Source of the DNA: Temperatibacter marinus
GTDB taxonomy: Bacteria; Pseudomonadota; Alphaproteobacteria; Sphingomonadales; Kordiimonadaceae
DNA length: 64,000 nucleotides
Direction: 5' to 3'
Assembly (NCBI RefSeq): GCF_031598375.1
Contig: NZ_CP123872.1
Coordinates: 558,001-622,000, forward strand
Numbering within the stretch: position 1 is the stretch's first letter; each line of letters begins with the position of its first letter. The notes below the pieces were generated by a model, which was not told the DNA's origin, did no database searches, and worked only from the letters and a program-made list of their open reading frames with translations. The translations under genes and the position numbers were made by a program. This document shows positions 53,374-63,013 of the stretch, one piece after another.

Positions 53374-55914
53374 TTATTCATCATCTTGGTTGTTTTTATA
53401 TAGTGAAACAGTATAGGTATATTTTGTATAAAATAACAAAGCCTGTTTACCATCTGCATCTTCTATGGTTAGCAGCAAAGGCACGGTCTTCCTGTAATAG
53501 CTTTTCTCTGCATCTTCACCAATCTTTGGCACATTTTCTTGTACGATCCATTCGTCCAGTTTTTCAGGGTCATAATGCCAATTCAATCCATCCATATAAT
53601 ATGCACTGATCCCCGTTATCTTGCTTTTATAAGGGGCGCGCATACCTGTTGGTGGTTGAATGCTTGCTACTAATGTTGTGCCTTCTGATTTTGATGCCTT
53701 TTTCACATTTGTTTTATTATTTAACACATAAATTTGACGGGACAAACTACGTGTCAGGGTTCTCTTTTTGCCGACCCCATCATCAATCGTAACCTTGAAT
53801 TCTACAGTTTTTTCTACGTCATCGCCTTGAATGTTTGGATAGAGGCTTTCAAAATCAAATTTAAATATATTGGGGTTTAAATCCCACACCCATTCTTTTT
53901 TCTCGTTAGCTTTTAGACTCAATTTTTTGTTTGCCGTATAAACAGATTGACCACTGCCTTGTATTTTTCCGTCCACCGAAACGGTAACATTTGTTGGGAA
54001 AGAATTGTTGCTGATTTTTATACCAACATTACCCAAGCCCCATGGATAAAACGCTTCTGAAACTTTATCGTCTTTACAACCCGGTTTATATCCACACCTT
54101 GAAATCGCAGACGTAAACACCGATGCTGAAAATGCTTGTTCCCGTGCAAAAATAGCAGAATACAGCTTTATACTCTCACTGCCTGTGCGCTTATAAATCA
54201 GTTCAACCGGTCCCCCACACCGCGACGAACCTGGCGAAATATCCACACCCCAATCAGATACGCTACCATCAAGGGGAATAGATTTAGATTGCATGCAATT
54301 TCTCCAAGACCAATTCAAACTGCCGTTTAATCCTTTTGTAAGCACAGCCGGTACATTGAAAGAAATAGTTGACGTATCACGATAAAAATATTTCGCTGAT
54401 GATAAATTTGAAATGGGAACATCAGGCAGTCCCGGCGTTGATATAACGCCCTTTATAGAAATAAGTGATCTTAAATCCACGGGGGCTGATGCCGCATACG
54501 TAAATGAATATGTTTTTGTTTGCGGCGCAACGTCATCAGCCGTAATAGTCGCTTGAAGAGTATATTTCTCGTTTTCTGTAAGCAGATCAGATTTCACAGG
54601 TACAGAAATCCGGATCCTGTCAGTTTTTGAATTGATTTCATGTGACAGCTTGCTGGCGAAGACCGTGTCACCATTAGATTTGGCCGTTAACCGGAAATCA
54701 ACAGCGATCTTTTCTAACGCACTTGCTGCTTTAACTGCTGTTAACAAATATAGGGGTGTTTTTAAGAGGGGAATTTTTCCGTCCCCTTGCTCAGCATTCG
54801 CACGCGTAGCAACAAACAATTTTTCAATTTTAGCATAACGTGGTTCATTTCCGTAAAAGAAACGAATACTTTTGCTTGCTGATTTATATTTTTTACCCGC
54901 TCTAGCAGGACGCAAGTTATCTTCAAGGTTTATATCAAATCGATATTCGTGCCCGTCCACAAATTCTATGGTTTTTGGGTCAAGTAATACCCCTACCCGC
55001 TGGATATCCATATCCGGTTTAGTGTTTCTGCGGCCAACCCTATTATAAATATTTTTATTGCTTGTCAGGTCATGAACGCTGTAATGCGCCGTTAAGGCAT
55101 CCACCCCTGAAGGGACCTCATAATAAGTAAATAAATAGGGCGACGCACCAGAGGGCAGTACGGGCATGTGCTTGTCGCCAGTGCGCTCGTCATCCACAAC
55201 CATTTTGGCGACAATCAATTTATCAACAATATTAATTTCAAATTGGGTGTTTGCTTCAAATTTATGTCTAGTATTTCCTGGGATACTATGGGCTAACTTT
55301 ACTTGATACTTTCCCAGTTCCATACCTTTCGTATCAATACCAAAACTATAAAGGGCACCCCTGCCTTCCCGGTAATTTTGATCGGTTTTTAGCAATGTAT
55401 CCGAAACACGACCGTCCGGCAAAATCAACGACCACTGTAACAATGTTTCTTGTTCGTTTTTATCTGTTGGATGCGGTACTTCAGACGTAAAATATACGAT
55501 ATCACCAGCGCGTACGTCTGTCATGATTGCAGGGGCGGTTTTGCTGCTCTTACGTACTATAATTTCAAATGGCTTCACCGGATTGAAGGCAGCGAGTTTT
55601 ACCAAGGCTGCCAGTTGCGTTTCTAAATCCTTGAGCTTTAAATCCAAAGTTTGAACGCGCTCAACAATATTCAGCATATCTTTTCGTAAGGACACCCCTG
55701 AATAGCCAACATTCAGTATTCGATCCAGCTCTGTTAGCTGTGCCTGAAGCTTCATTTCCAGGTCTTTATACTCTTGCTCAAGGTGCAATAATTCTGTTTC
55801 TAATTCATTGTTCGCAGTATTTTGTGCAATTGCCATTTGCCCCAAAATCAGCCAAAGAGCCAGCCCAAAAAAAACGGTTCGTTTTATCCAGTGGAATGAT
55901 AAGACATCTATCAT
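53374..55914 (-). CDS. exported coiled-coil and Ig-like beta-domain protein of unknown function
   Basis: An 846-residue protein I do not recognise. An N-terminal hydrophobic signal (VFFGLALWLILGQMAIA) is followed by a coiled coil of about 90 residues (ELLHLEQEYKDLEMKLQAQL and the following heptads). The rest is beta-rich and divided into several Ig/fibronectin-like modules of about 110 residues. Four to five cysteines cluster near residues 535-615 and could form disulfides. Its ATG overlaps the stop of the cyclase-like gene by one base (TAATG), so the two products are probably made in a fixed ratio and work together in the periplasm or on the surface. Confidence 0.65.
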   Translation of the reverse strand: MIDVLSFHWIKRTVFFGLALWLILGQMAIAQNTANNELETELLHLEQEYKDLEMKLQAQLTELDRILNVGYSGVSLRKDMLNIVERVQTLDLKLKDLETQLAALVKLAAFNPVKPFEIIVRKSSKTAPAIMTDVRAGDIVYFTSEVPHPTDKNEQETLLQWSLILPDGRVSDTLLKTDQNYREGRGALYSFGIDTKGMELGKYQVKLAHSIPGNTRHKFEANTQFEINIVDKLIVAKMVVDDERTGDKHMPVLPSGASPYLFTYYEVPSGVDALTAHYSVHDLTSNKNIYNRVGRRNTKPDMDIQRVGVLLDPKTIEFVDGHEYRFDINLEDNLRPARAGKKYKSASKSIRFFYGNEPRYAKIEKLFVATRANAEQGDGKIPLLKTPLYLLTAVKAASALEKIAVDFRLTAKSNGDTVFASKLSHEINSKTDRIRISVPVKSDLLTENEKYTLQATITADDVAPQTKTYSFTYAASAPVDLRSLISIKGVISTPGLPDVPISNLSSAKYFYRDTSTISFNVPAVLTKGLNGSLNWSWRNCMQSKSIPLDGSVSDWGVDISPGSSRCGGPVELIYKRTGSESIKLYSAIFAREQAFSASVFTSAISRCGYKPGCKDDKVSEAFYPWGLGNVGIKISNNSFPTNVTVSVDGKIQGSGQSVYTANKKLSLKANEKKEWVWDLNPNIFKFDFESLYPNIQGDDVEKTVEFKVTIDDGVGKKRTLTRSLSRQIYVLNNKTNVKKASKSEGTTLVASIQPPTGMRAPYKSKITGISAYYMDGLNWHYDPEKLDEWIVQENVPKIGEDAEKSYYRKTVPLLLTIEDADGKQALLFYTKYTYTVSLYKNNQDDE

Positions 55915-58127
55915 TATTGACCGCCGCCCATTACCGCTTTTTCTGCCTGTGTTTTATATCCAAAACGCGGATCATATTCAGGCCAGCCCCAACTTGGATG
56001 CGGGATAAACCCCTTGTTACCTAACTGTGTTTGACGGTGAAACTCTTCTTGAATCCACATCGCCCGATTACTGGCTGGCCCTTCTGGGATAGAAATAACT
56101 TTGTTACCCGGCATAATTACGGTGATAGGATAGTCAGGCGGTTCAATCCAAGCATTGGCCGCACCGTGGTGCACCAAGTCACCTTTCACCCCTGTTGTTC
56201 GAATAATTTCATTGTTGATATCAGTCATTGCATCAAGGTTTCTACGGTCGATGTTCCCCAGGCCTGTGACGCTTACTGTTGTTTCGTCGATTAATTCACC
56301 TGATGCCGTACGGACTCCGTCACCGGATATACTTTTTGATCCAACTGCAAAGGTATCATAATCGGGTAGTATTTTTGTGCCGTGTGGATCGGTTAATATT
56401 TCAACTGCGCGAGCTGTCGTGACATCAACATCATATTTCAGTCCTGTGGCAGGGTCTATCAAGTCACCAGCGTCATCAAGAATGCCCATAACTTTCTTAC
56501 CGCTAGGCTCTGTCGCCCATAAAATTTGATGGTTTATTACCACATTCCCTCTTGTCTCTTTATGAGTAGCGACCATTCGACCAACTAGGGGATTACCTTT
56601 TGCATCTCGCATCGCAAAAAGTTCTGCCATGGTTGTTTCCATTTTGGTGATTTTTGCCTGAACACTCGCAATAGCTTCCGCACTGCCGCTCTCAATAGCT
56701 TTGCTCATTTCCACATCAAATTTTGACAAGCTTGGGTCAACCGGAATACCCGCCCCTAATATAGGATTGGCCGCAGACTTTGGTTTTACATCCATCCATT
56801 TTGTTGCGATCCAGTCGCCGCTGACTTTGGCTAAATCAACGGCTTCTTGCATGGCCTGTTTACCCATTTTATTAAAAGGCCGCAGCATGATCACGATCTG
56901 TTGTGACTCTGCTACATTCATCATGGCAGTCATATGTTCAGGGATAATATTCGACTCTTCAATCGCCCTTGCCCGGGTCCAACTATATGTCGACATATTT
57001 TGCATACGTCGATTGATCGCTTCAACACTTTCGCCCGCGACAGTGCGAACACGTGTACCAACACGGCTTCCTAGCCCGGTCCCAATAGGCTCAATATATG
57101 CCCAAATCTCTCTTGCTTTATCTTTAATAACAGCCAGCTCTTGACCGCTACGAATGATAAGGCTGTCAAAAAATCCACCCTGAGGATACATTGTTTCTCT
57201 TAAAAAATCATTCATCCCATGAAAGACTTGCGGATATCGTTTAAACAGTTGCTCGGCGATGGCTGGTGTAAACAAAAGCACGCCTGTAAGCGCCCTATCA
57301 AATTCGTTCATTTTCTCGCCAAGTATATCGTTGCCTGTCCCTAATCGGTATAAATCAATCAACTCGCCAATCACAGGGGTCATTTCAAATAGGATCATAA
57401 CAGTGTCTTGATCTTCTGCCATCTGTTCTGCATTTTGAACTAACCTGTCAGCATCGCGGCCTGACTGATCTTGAATGTATCCAGCAAAACGGCGAAATCC
57501 TATGGCTGCATCTTTTGCGCTATCGGCTGTTAAAGCGTAAATATAAGCCCGATTCACTTCGCGGTATAAGTTTAATTTTTCTGTCTGCACACAAGCCAGT
57601 CGTTCTTCTTCATTTGCGGCTAAGCCAAAGGCTTCCATTGCGCCTTTAGCCGTCTTAGACACAGTGTCAACCGATTTACCAATGGCATCTAGTTGCGGCG
57701 AACCAACCCCGCATTTATTAACCATTTCAAGGCCAAGGATCATCTCTTTAGAAAGAGTATACAATTGCCGCAGTTTATTAACGTCAAAACCATATCCTTC
57801 TGCAACGGCCTCGGCATTAAACAGGGCTGCTTTTAATCCCTTGCCGTTTAAATAATTGGGATCGTTTTCCCACTCAGCCATCGCTTCACGAGTTTGCCGC
57901 TGCATGTCTGCCAATACTTTTGTGCGCTCGACAATAAGCCGCTTTAACACAGAATCCACATCTGATTTTAAGTTTTTATGTTTGGTTTTTAGACTTTCAA
58001 CACGGCGATCAATGTCGGTATCCGCTGTGTTCGGCGGGGCGTCTTGTGCTGTTACAGTTACCGCAGCGAAAATAAACATCAGTGAAGCACAAATGTATAA
58101 AAAAGCCACTCTTCCTAACAGATGCAT
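55914..58127 (-). CDS. exported protein with pre-toxin-TG-like motif and edema factor/CyaA/ExoY-like C-terminal domain
   Basis: A 737-residue protein, apparently whole, with a signal peptide (residues 1-28). Residues 30-240 are helical. Near 248-290, TPVIGELIDLYRLGTGNDI and the following EKMNEFDRAL resemble the pre-toxin TG domain of polymorphic toxins. From about 393 to 680 it follows the order of the calmodulin/actin-activated nucleotidyl cyclase family: IIPEHMTAM, MLRPFNK (415-420), ATK and KPKSA (441-452), AGIPVDPSLSK (459-469), a later AVEILTDP...PDYDTFAVG block (574-596) and GDLVHHGAAN (649-658). The family makes cAMP or other cyclic nucleotides inside host cells. Activity, target and export route here are unknown. 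It heads a five-gene cluster, with a 286-base AT-rich promoter region upstream. Confidence 0.72.
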   Translation of the reverse strand: MHLLGRVAFLYICASLMFIFAAVTVTAQDAPPNTADTDIDRRVESLKTKHKNLKSDVDSVLKRLIVERTKVLADMQRQTREAMAEWENDPNYLNGKGLKAALFNAEAVAEGYGFDVNKLRQLYTLSKEMILGLEMVNKCGVGSPQLDAIGKSVDTVSKTAKGAMEAFGLAANEEERLACVQTEKLNLYREVNRAYIYALTADSAKDAAIGFRRFAGYIQDQSGRDADRLVQNAEQMAEDQDTVMILFEMTPVIGELIDLYRLGTGNDILGEKMNEFDRALTGVLLFTPAIAEQLFKRYPQVFHGMNDFLRETMYPQGGFFDSLIIRSGQELAVIKDKAREIWAYIEPIGTGLGSRVGTRVRTVAGESVEAINRRMQNMSTYSWTRARAIEESNIIPEHMTAMMNVAESQQIVIMLRPFNKMGKQAMQEAVDLAKVSGDWIATKWMDVKPKSAANPILGAGIPVDPSLSKFDVEMSKAIESGSAEAIASVQAKITKMETTMAELFAMRDAKGNPLVGRMVATHKETRGNVVINHQILWATEPSGKKVMGILDDAGDLIDPATGLKYDVDVTTARAVEILTDPHGTKILPDYDTFAVGSKSISGDGVRTASGELIDETTVSVTGLGNIDRRNLDAMTDINNEIIRTTGVKGDLVHHGAANAWIEPPDYPITVIMPGNKVISIPEGPASNRAMWIQEEFHRQTQLGNKGFIPHPSWGWPEYDPRFGYKTQAEKAVMGGGQ

Positions 58128-58413
58128 TCCCTAAGCCCCTCAGCAAATACTATTGCACTTAAATACTTATACTAAAATGACAATCAAGACCATAACTTAT
58201 AATTATGTGTTAATCCTGATTTTTTTACATTTAAAAATATGGTCATTACAAAACTATATTTAGGCAATAATAATCTGCATTTCAAATAAAATATAAATAC
58301 ATGAAACGATTAGCAGGTAATCTAAATTCGACTTTGATTATTATAGGCGAGTTATAATGCCTATTCCAACTGACAGGGACAAGCTGGGCATAGGATATGG
58401 ATCTCTCTTTTGA

Positions 58414-59838
58414 TCAGAGGCGCGACTTAGCCGCAGCCATCTCCGTCATAATTTCTTTATGACGCTTTGCATCCAAATCATAGAGACGAATAAGAAAGTA
58501 AACTGAGAGAAATAGGCACGCCATGATGGGGCCTGTGAAAAACGCCAACTCCCATGCTGTCTCTGGAGCCACATCTTCGGGTTTCGCCCCTTGGGGTAAA
58601 GCCACAATATCAAGAGCGACCCCAGCGAAGAAACTACCGAGACCAAAACTCGCTTTAGTGGCAAAACTACGGGCAGCAAAAAAGACGCCTTCTTCGCGCA
58701 TGCCTGTTTGATATTCATTCACATCAATACAATCAGACAGCATGCTCTCAAGAAGAATGATAAGCGCAATGAAAAAAGCCTGAGAAATACCATTTGCAAG
58801 GAAGACCAATAAAAATTTTACCGCCCAGGGAATGCCCTCAAAAAAACCAGCGAGATACAAAAAGGATGGAGAAAAGCCAACAACCGATCCCACAATCAAA
58901 CATACAGCCAAGGCTTTCTTTTTGTCATATCGCTTTGATAGAGTTTGGGCGATCAGCGACGCCAGCAAAAGGCCTAAAATGATTGACGCGTTGATCAAGC
59001 CAATTTCTTCTGCTGAAAAGTCAAACACGTAGATCCCCAAATAGGTCATGAGCGTAGAGTTTACCCCAGCTAACGTAGTAATCATCACAAGGATGAAGAA
59101 CAATACTCTGAAGGAGGGCAATTTTAACGTTTTCGCCAAGGTCATAAAAGCAAGCAAAGAACTTAGAATATTTATTGTTTCTGTGGGCTGACTTAGAGAA
59201 GGGATGAGAGATTTTGTAGAGAAGACACACCATAGCATGGCTGAGGCCGCCAATAGACCACAAAAAAGACCAAAGTTTGCATAGCCAGCAGGATTTAACA
59301 GTCCATTCGTATAGACTGCCGTCGCAGGAAAGAAGACCATAAATCCAATCACTGAAACGAAAAGAACCCCAAAATAAGCAAAGAAAATACGGTACCCGAT
59401 GAGGGATGTTTTATGATGATAATCTTGTTCTATTTCTGCCCCAAGTGAGAGATGGGGTACATAAAATAATGTAAGAGCCAACCTTAAAAGTATAGCAAAA
59501 GTCAGAAGCCATGCAAAAAGCGCCCAGGTTGATAATCCTCCAGGCGGACTAAATAAAGCAATCATTGCCAGTAAAAAGGGGAGAACTCCCAGCAGCATCA
59601 GAGGGTGACGCCGTCCAAATTTACTTTTTAATCGATCCGAAAGGTGCCCGACCATAGGGTCCGTAACAGCATCAATGACGAGGGCCAGCAACGCCGCAAG
59701 GCCAGCCATTTTACCAGGTAATCCCAGAACTTGATGATAGTAGAAGACTAAAAAGCCGGTCCAAGCAGCATGCATCACCCCGTCAGATATTTGACCGATG
59801 CCGTAATTTATTTTCATCAAAGTTTTCAAATTTCTCAT
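58414..59838 (-). CDS. GPH-family (MelB-like) sugar:cation symporter
   Basis: A 474-residue inner-membrane transporter with twelve hydrophobic segments. The family's loop motif after segment 2 is clear (DAVTDPMVGHLSDRLKSKFGRRHPLML), and YVPHLSLGAEIEQDYHHKTSLIGYR marks the next conserved cytosolic loop. The group moves glycosides, pentosides or hexuronides with H+ or Na+. It lies downstream of a TonB-dependent receptor on the same strand, separated by a terminator. The two may serve uptake of one saccharide, but that is inference. Confidence 0.87.
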   Translation of the reverse strand: MRNLKTLMKINYGIGQISDGVMHAAWTGFLVFYYHQVLGLPGKMAGLAALLALVIDAVTDPMVGHLSDRLKSKFGRRHPLMLLGVLPFLLAMIALFSPPGGLSTWALFAWLLTFAILLRLALTLFYVPHLSLGAEIEQDYHHKTSLIGYRIFFAYFGVLFVSVIGFMVFFPATAVYTNGLLNPAGYANFGLFCGLLAASAMLWCVFSTKSLIPSLSQPTETINILSSLLAFMTLAKTLKLPSFRVLFFILVMITTLAGVNSTLMTYLGIYVFDFSAEEIGLINASIILGLLLASLIAQTLSKRYDKKKALAVCLIVGSVVGFSPSFLYLAGFFEGIPWAVKFLLVFLANGISQAFFIALIILLESMLSDCIDVNEYQTGMREEGVFFAARSFATKASFGLGSFFAGVALDIVALPQGAKPEDVAPETAWELAFFTGPIMACLFLSVYFLIRLYDLDAKRHKEIMTEMAAAKSRL

Positions 59839-59918
59839 CCTTCATACCCTGGCGGAACAACTGGGGTGATTAAAGAGCCTATAGTCTATACGCCCTCGGA
59901 TGCAATTTGGTTGCGCAC

Positions 59919-59943
59919 AAAAAAAGCAGGCTCAAAAGCCTGC
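59919..59943 (-). terminator. Rho-independent terminator of the TonB-dependent receptor gene
   Basis: A perfect 7-bp stem (GCAGGCT / AGCCTGC) with a 4-base loop, followed on the minus strand by seven T residues. It lies 28 bases beyond the receptor stop. Confidence 0.88.
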
Positions 59944-59970
59944 CTTTCATTCTCTGATCAATGGGTGATC

Positions 59971-62538
59971 TTAAAAGTTTTTCCGAACTGTCAAACCATA
60001 AGTGCGCGGTGCATTCATATAGGCACTAAAACTGCCTGTTTGAATGGTCGTTGGGAAAGCACTTACGAAGAAATCATCGCCTGTTAGATTGCGGACCCAT
60101 GCGGAAATTTGGAACCCATTTTCTGTCTCAATACCAGCGCTCATATTCACAAGGCTCACTTCACGTGTTGCCAGTGTTGATGCGATATTGTCTACAACCT
60201 GAACATCACTCTCATAGTTATATTCTGCGCGAACAAAACCAGAGAGACCATTTCTCAATTCAAAGTTATAGGTAGCAGAACTAGTGATATTCCACTCAGC
60301 GATCCCTGCAGGACGCGTTCCTGACAAATCACAAACCCCTGTATCACATGGTGCACCAACAAATTCGTCATACACAGCATCGATATAGGTAAGGCCATAA
60401 CCGAGTAAAAGGTTATCAGTGACGGAATAATTCCCCTCAATTTCAAAGCCTTTAGACGATTGAGCCCCCGCATTTGTAAGAGCAAAAGCGTTTCCGATAA
60501 AGAGATTTGACTGGAAATTTTCAATCTTCTGATCAAACAGAGCCATATAGATGTTACCACGGTCCAGAGAGGCTTTAACACCAATTTCAAAGACACTAAC
60601 ATCCTCTGGATCCGCATAACGCGTTCCAAGTTTTGCGCGCTCTAGGCTTGTTCCAGAAAGGCCGAGACGTGTTGTCGCTTCTTCTCGAGTAGGAGAACTG
60701 TCCGACGATAGATTAAAGCCGCCAGCTTTCCAACCAGTGGAATAGCTCACATAGGCATTCACATTGTCAGAAACATCATAGGCCATCTTCAGAGAGTAAA
60801 CCCATTTGTCGCCCTTTAGGGTCCCATAATCGCTTGGCGAAATATTGTAGAATGGATTTGGCAAGAATTGCAATGCCTGCAATCCAAGAAGAGGGTTCAC
60901 AGCAGGGTCAGCTTCATTTGCATCTGCAAAGGCCTGAGAACCAGCTGTTACTGCTGCAAGTGTTCCTGGCGCTACAGCTTCTAGACCTGCAATCTGTGCA
61001 GGATCAGTCGCATCAACGCCGAAACCGGCATAGGTTGTTGCGAAGGCTGTTTGGAAAAGAACCTGATTACCAATATCATATAGGTTCAAGTTGCCGAAAA
61101 CTTCATTGGTGGTGACATTTGAAGTCGCTTCCTTCTTGTCATTCATGTATGCCACGCCCGCTGATAAAGTTAGGCGATCAGTTACATTAAAATCAAGCTG
61201 AGCATTCAGTGAATAAGTCGTGTTATCCATTACCCATGCATCGTTCAATCCTGATCCAGGCTGATGGAATGTACCTTGTGGAAGACCTAAAATTGTATAT
61301 TGGAGTAAATCAAGACCACCGCCAGAAACACCATTCAGGTAATTGTATGTATCAGCGCCGAAGAGAACACCGCGCTCTGTATCAACACTCTCATCAGAGA
61401 AGTACGCATTCACCATCCAGTCAACCGTATTCCCAGCGCCTGTAGACGCAAGACGGAATTCCTGAGAAAATGTCTTATAGGTATTTTCGGTTGGAACAAT
61501 CGCAATGTCAGCCGCTGAAAAGTCAACTTCACTATTATTGTCATCTGTTTGAGTGCGGTATGATGTGATCGATGTGAAAGACGCCCAGTCCATATTCACA
61601 TCAGCCTGCAATGAAATGCCTTTACCAATTAATTCATTAGTCGGCTGCTGGCTCATCACAGTTTCCCGTGCGGCTGGATCGTCGTCACGCGCGATAGCAG
61701 AACCAAGACCAAACGGTGCCGGGGCCCCAATAAATTGTGTCGCAGGACCATTAAAGAGCTGAATAGTTCCGCAGCATTCTTCATCAATCTTGTTATAGTC
61801 AGCAATTAAACGGAATGTTGTGCTATCTGTCGGCTCAAATTTCAATTGGCCTCGAAGTGAAAAACGATCGCGCTCATTCACATCTGTATCAAGAAAAGTA
61901 TTGGTATAGAAACCATCTCTTTTACCCATGCTGGCTGACACACGATACGCCATAGTATCTGAAAGCGGGCCGGTCACTGTCCCTTTAATATTCAGCGCAT
62001 TGAAATTGCCGTAACTCGCTTCAACAGAACCACCAAACTCATCCTCTGGGCCTTTTGTAACGATACTAATCGCCCCAGCAGATACGTTCTTTCCAAAGAG
62101 TGTCGACTGCGGGCCGCGCAAAATCTCAACACGCTCTAGAACTGGTAAGTCCAAGATGGCCGCAGCAGACCGAGATCGGTATACTCCGTCGATGAAAACA
62201 CCAACAGCGCTCTCAATTCCTGGGTTGTTTGCACCATTACCAAATCCGCGGACAATAAAGTTAACCTGCGATGATTTTTGTAATTGGCTCATGCGGAATG
62301 AAGGCACCATAGACTGTAAGTCTATAAGATCATTCACGCTCATTTTTTCGATTTCTTCAGCGCCAACCACAGAAACCGCAACAGGTACTTCTTGTAAGGT
62401 TTGTGGACGCTTAGTTGCTGTCACTGTAATCACATCAACAACTTCTTGTTCCTGATCCTGTGCAAAGACTGCTGGGTTTGAACCCGCAACAAGCATAATG
62501 GCAGCACTACTTAGTAGTGCCTTTTTCATTGATCTCAT
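59971..62538 (-). CDS. TonB-dependent outer-membrane receptor
   Basis: An 855-residue receptor with a signal peptide ending AVFA and a TonB-box-like segment (VVDVITVTATKRPQ). The plug domain spans about residues 50-165 (VPVAVSVVGAEEIEKM, LRGPQSTLFGKNVSAGAISIVTKGP), followed by a 22-strand barrel that ends TYGLTVRKNF with the terminal Phe. The plug type is that of the large siderophore/saccharide group in Alphaproteobacteria. A very strong AAGGAGGGAG precedes the ATG. The ligand is unknown; the downstream GPH symporter hints at a glycoside. Confidence 0.92.
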   Translation of the reverse strand: MRSMKKALLSSAAIMLVAGSNPAVFAQDQEQEVVDVITVTATKRPQTLQEVPVAVSVVGAEEIEKMSVNDLIDLQSMVPSFRMSQLQKSSQVNFIVRGFGNGANNPGIESAVGVFIDGVYRSRSAAAILDLPVLERVEILRGPQSTLFGKNVSAGAISIVTKGPEDEFGGSVEASYGNFNALNIKGTVTGPLSDTMAYRVSASMGKRDGFYTNTFLDTDVNERDRFSLRGQLKFEPTDSTTFRLIADYNKIDEECCGTIQLFNGPATQFIGAPAPFGLGSAIARDDDPAARETVMSQQPTNELIGKGISLQADVNMDWASFTSITSYRTQTDDNNSEVDFSAADIAIVPTENTYKTFSQEFRLASTGAGNTVDWMVNAYFSDESVDTERGVLFGADTYNYLNGVSGGGLDLLQYTILGLPQGTFHQPGSGLNDAWVMDNTTYSLNAQLDFNVTDRLTLSAGVAYMNDKKEATSNVTTNEVFGNLNLYDIGNQVLFQTAFATTYAGFGVDATDPAQIAGLEAVAPGTLAAVTAGSQAFADANEADPAVNPLLGLQALQFLPNPFYNISPSDYGTLKGDKWVYSLKMAYDVSDNVNAYVSYSTGWKAGGFNLSSDSSPTREEATTRLGLSGTSLERAKLGTRYADPEDVSVFEIGVKASLDRGNIYMALFDQKIENFQSNLFIGNAFALTNAGAQSSKGFEIEGNYSVTDNLLLGYGLTYIDAVYDEFVGAPCDTGVCDLSGTRPAGIAEWNITSSATYNFELRNGLSGFVRAEYNYESDVQVVDNIASTLATREVSLVNMSAGIETENGFQISAWVRNLTGDDFFVSAFPTTIQTGSFSAYMNAPRTYGLTVRKNF

Positions 62539-63013
62539 ACCGCTCCCTCCTTGGTATTTAGTCGGTCAATCGTCTATCAGGGCTTTTGAATACCCCTTAT
62601 TGTATTTTCAAGGTAACATGATTTCTTATGAAGAAAAGATCAAAAATATTGTATATCAGGTACTTATGTGAATATTGCGCTGCAATGTTCATCCATAAGA
62701 CTATCCAATGAGAAGCTGTTAACACTATGAAATTTATGTTTTTTTTATATTTTGCGCCCGGTTTTCGCACTGCGAAATGGAAGCCAAAAAAGCTTTCTCA
62801 AAATGGATTTTTTTTGTAAAAATATAGTATTATGATCACACTTGTTGGAAAAATATCCTAACAAGCCGATCCCGAGGAGCTCAATTGATCGCAAAAAATA
62901 AACCCTTTATCGATTCAATATAGGAATATTATTTAGACATGCTACTAACTTGGATGCCTGAAAAAACAAAAATAATAAGTGCAATTCGGGATATACTTAC
63001 AGAGGAACGCAAC
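62539..63013. other. 475-base non-coding spacer between the TonB-dependent receptor and the first GIN-domain gene
   Basis: AT-rich divergent spacer that must hold the promoters of both flanking genes. It contains A/T tracts near 62738-62750 and 62806-62817 and a GAGGAG at 62875-62880 followed by a TTG that could open a 12-codon peptide, which I do not call. An in-frame ATG at 62939 could lengthen the next protein by 25 residues, but the later ATG fits a signal peptide better. I see no RNA gene or mobile element. Confidence 0.5.

Noticed and set aside
62875-62925. A possible 12-codon leader peptide from a TTG behind GAGGAG
   Set aside because: Too short to judge, no attenuator structure follows and no family supports it.
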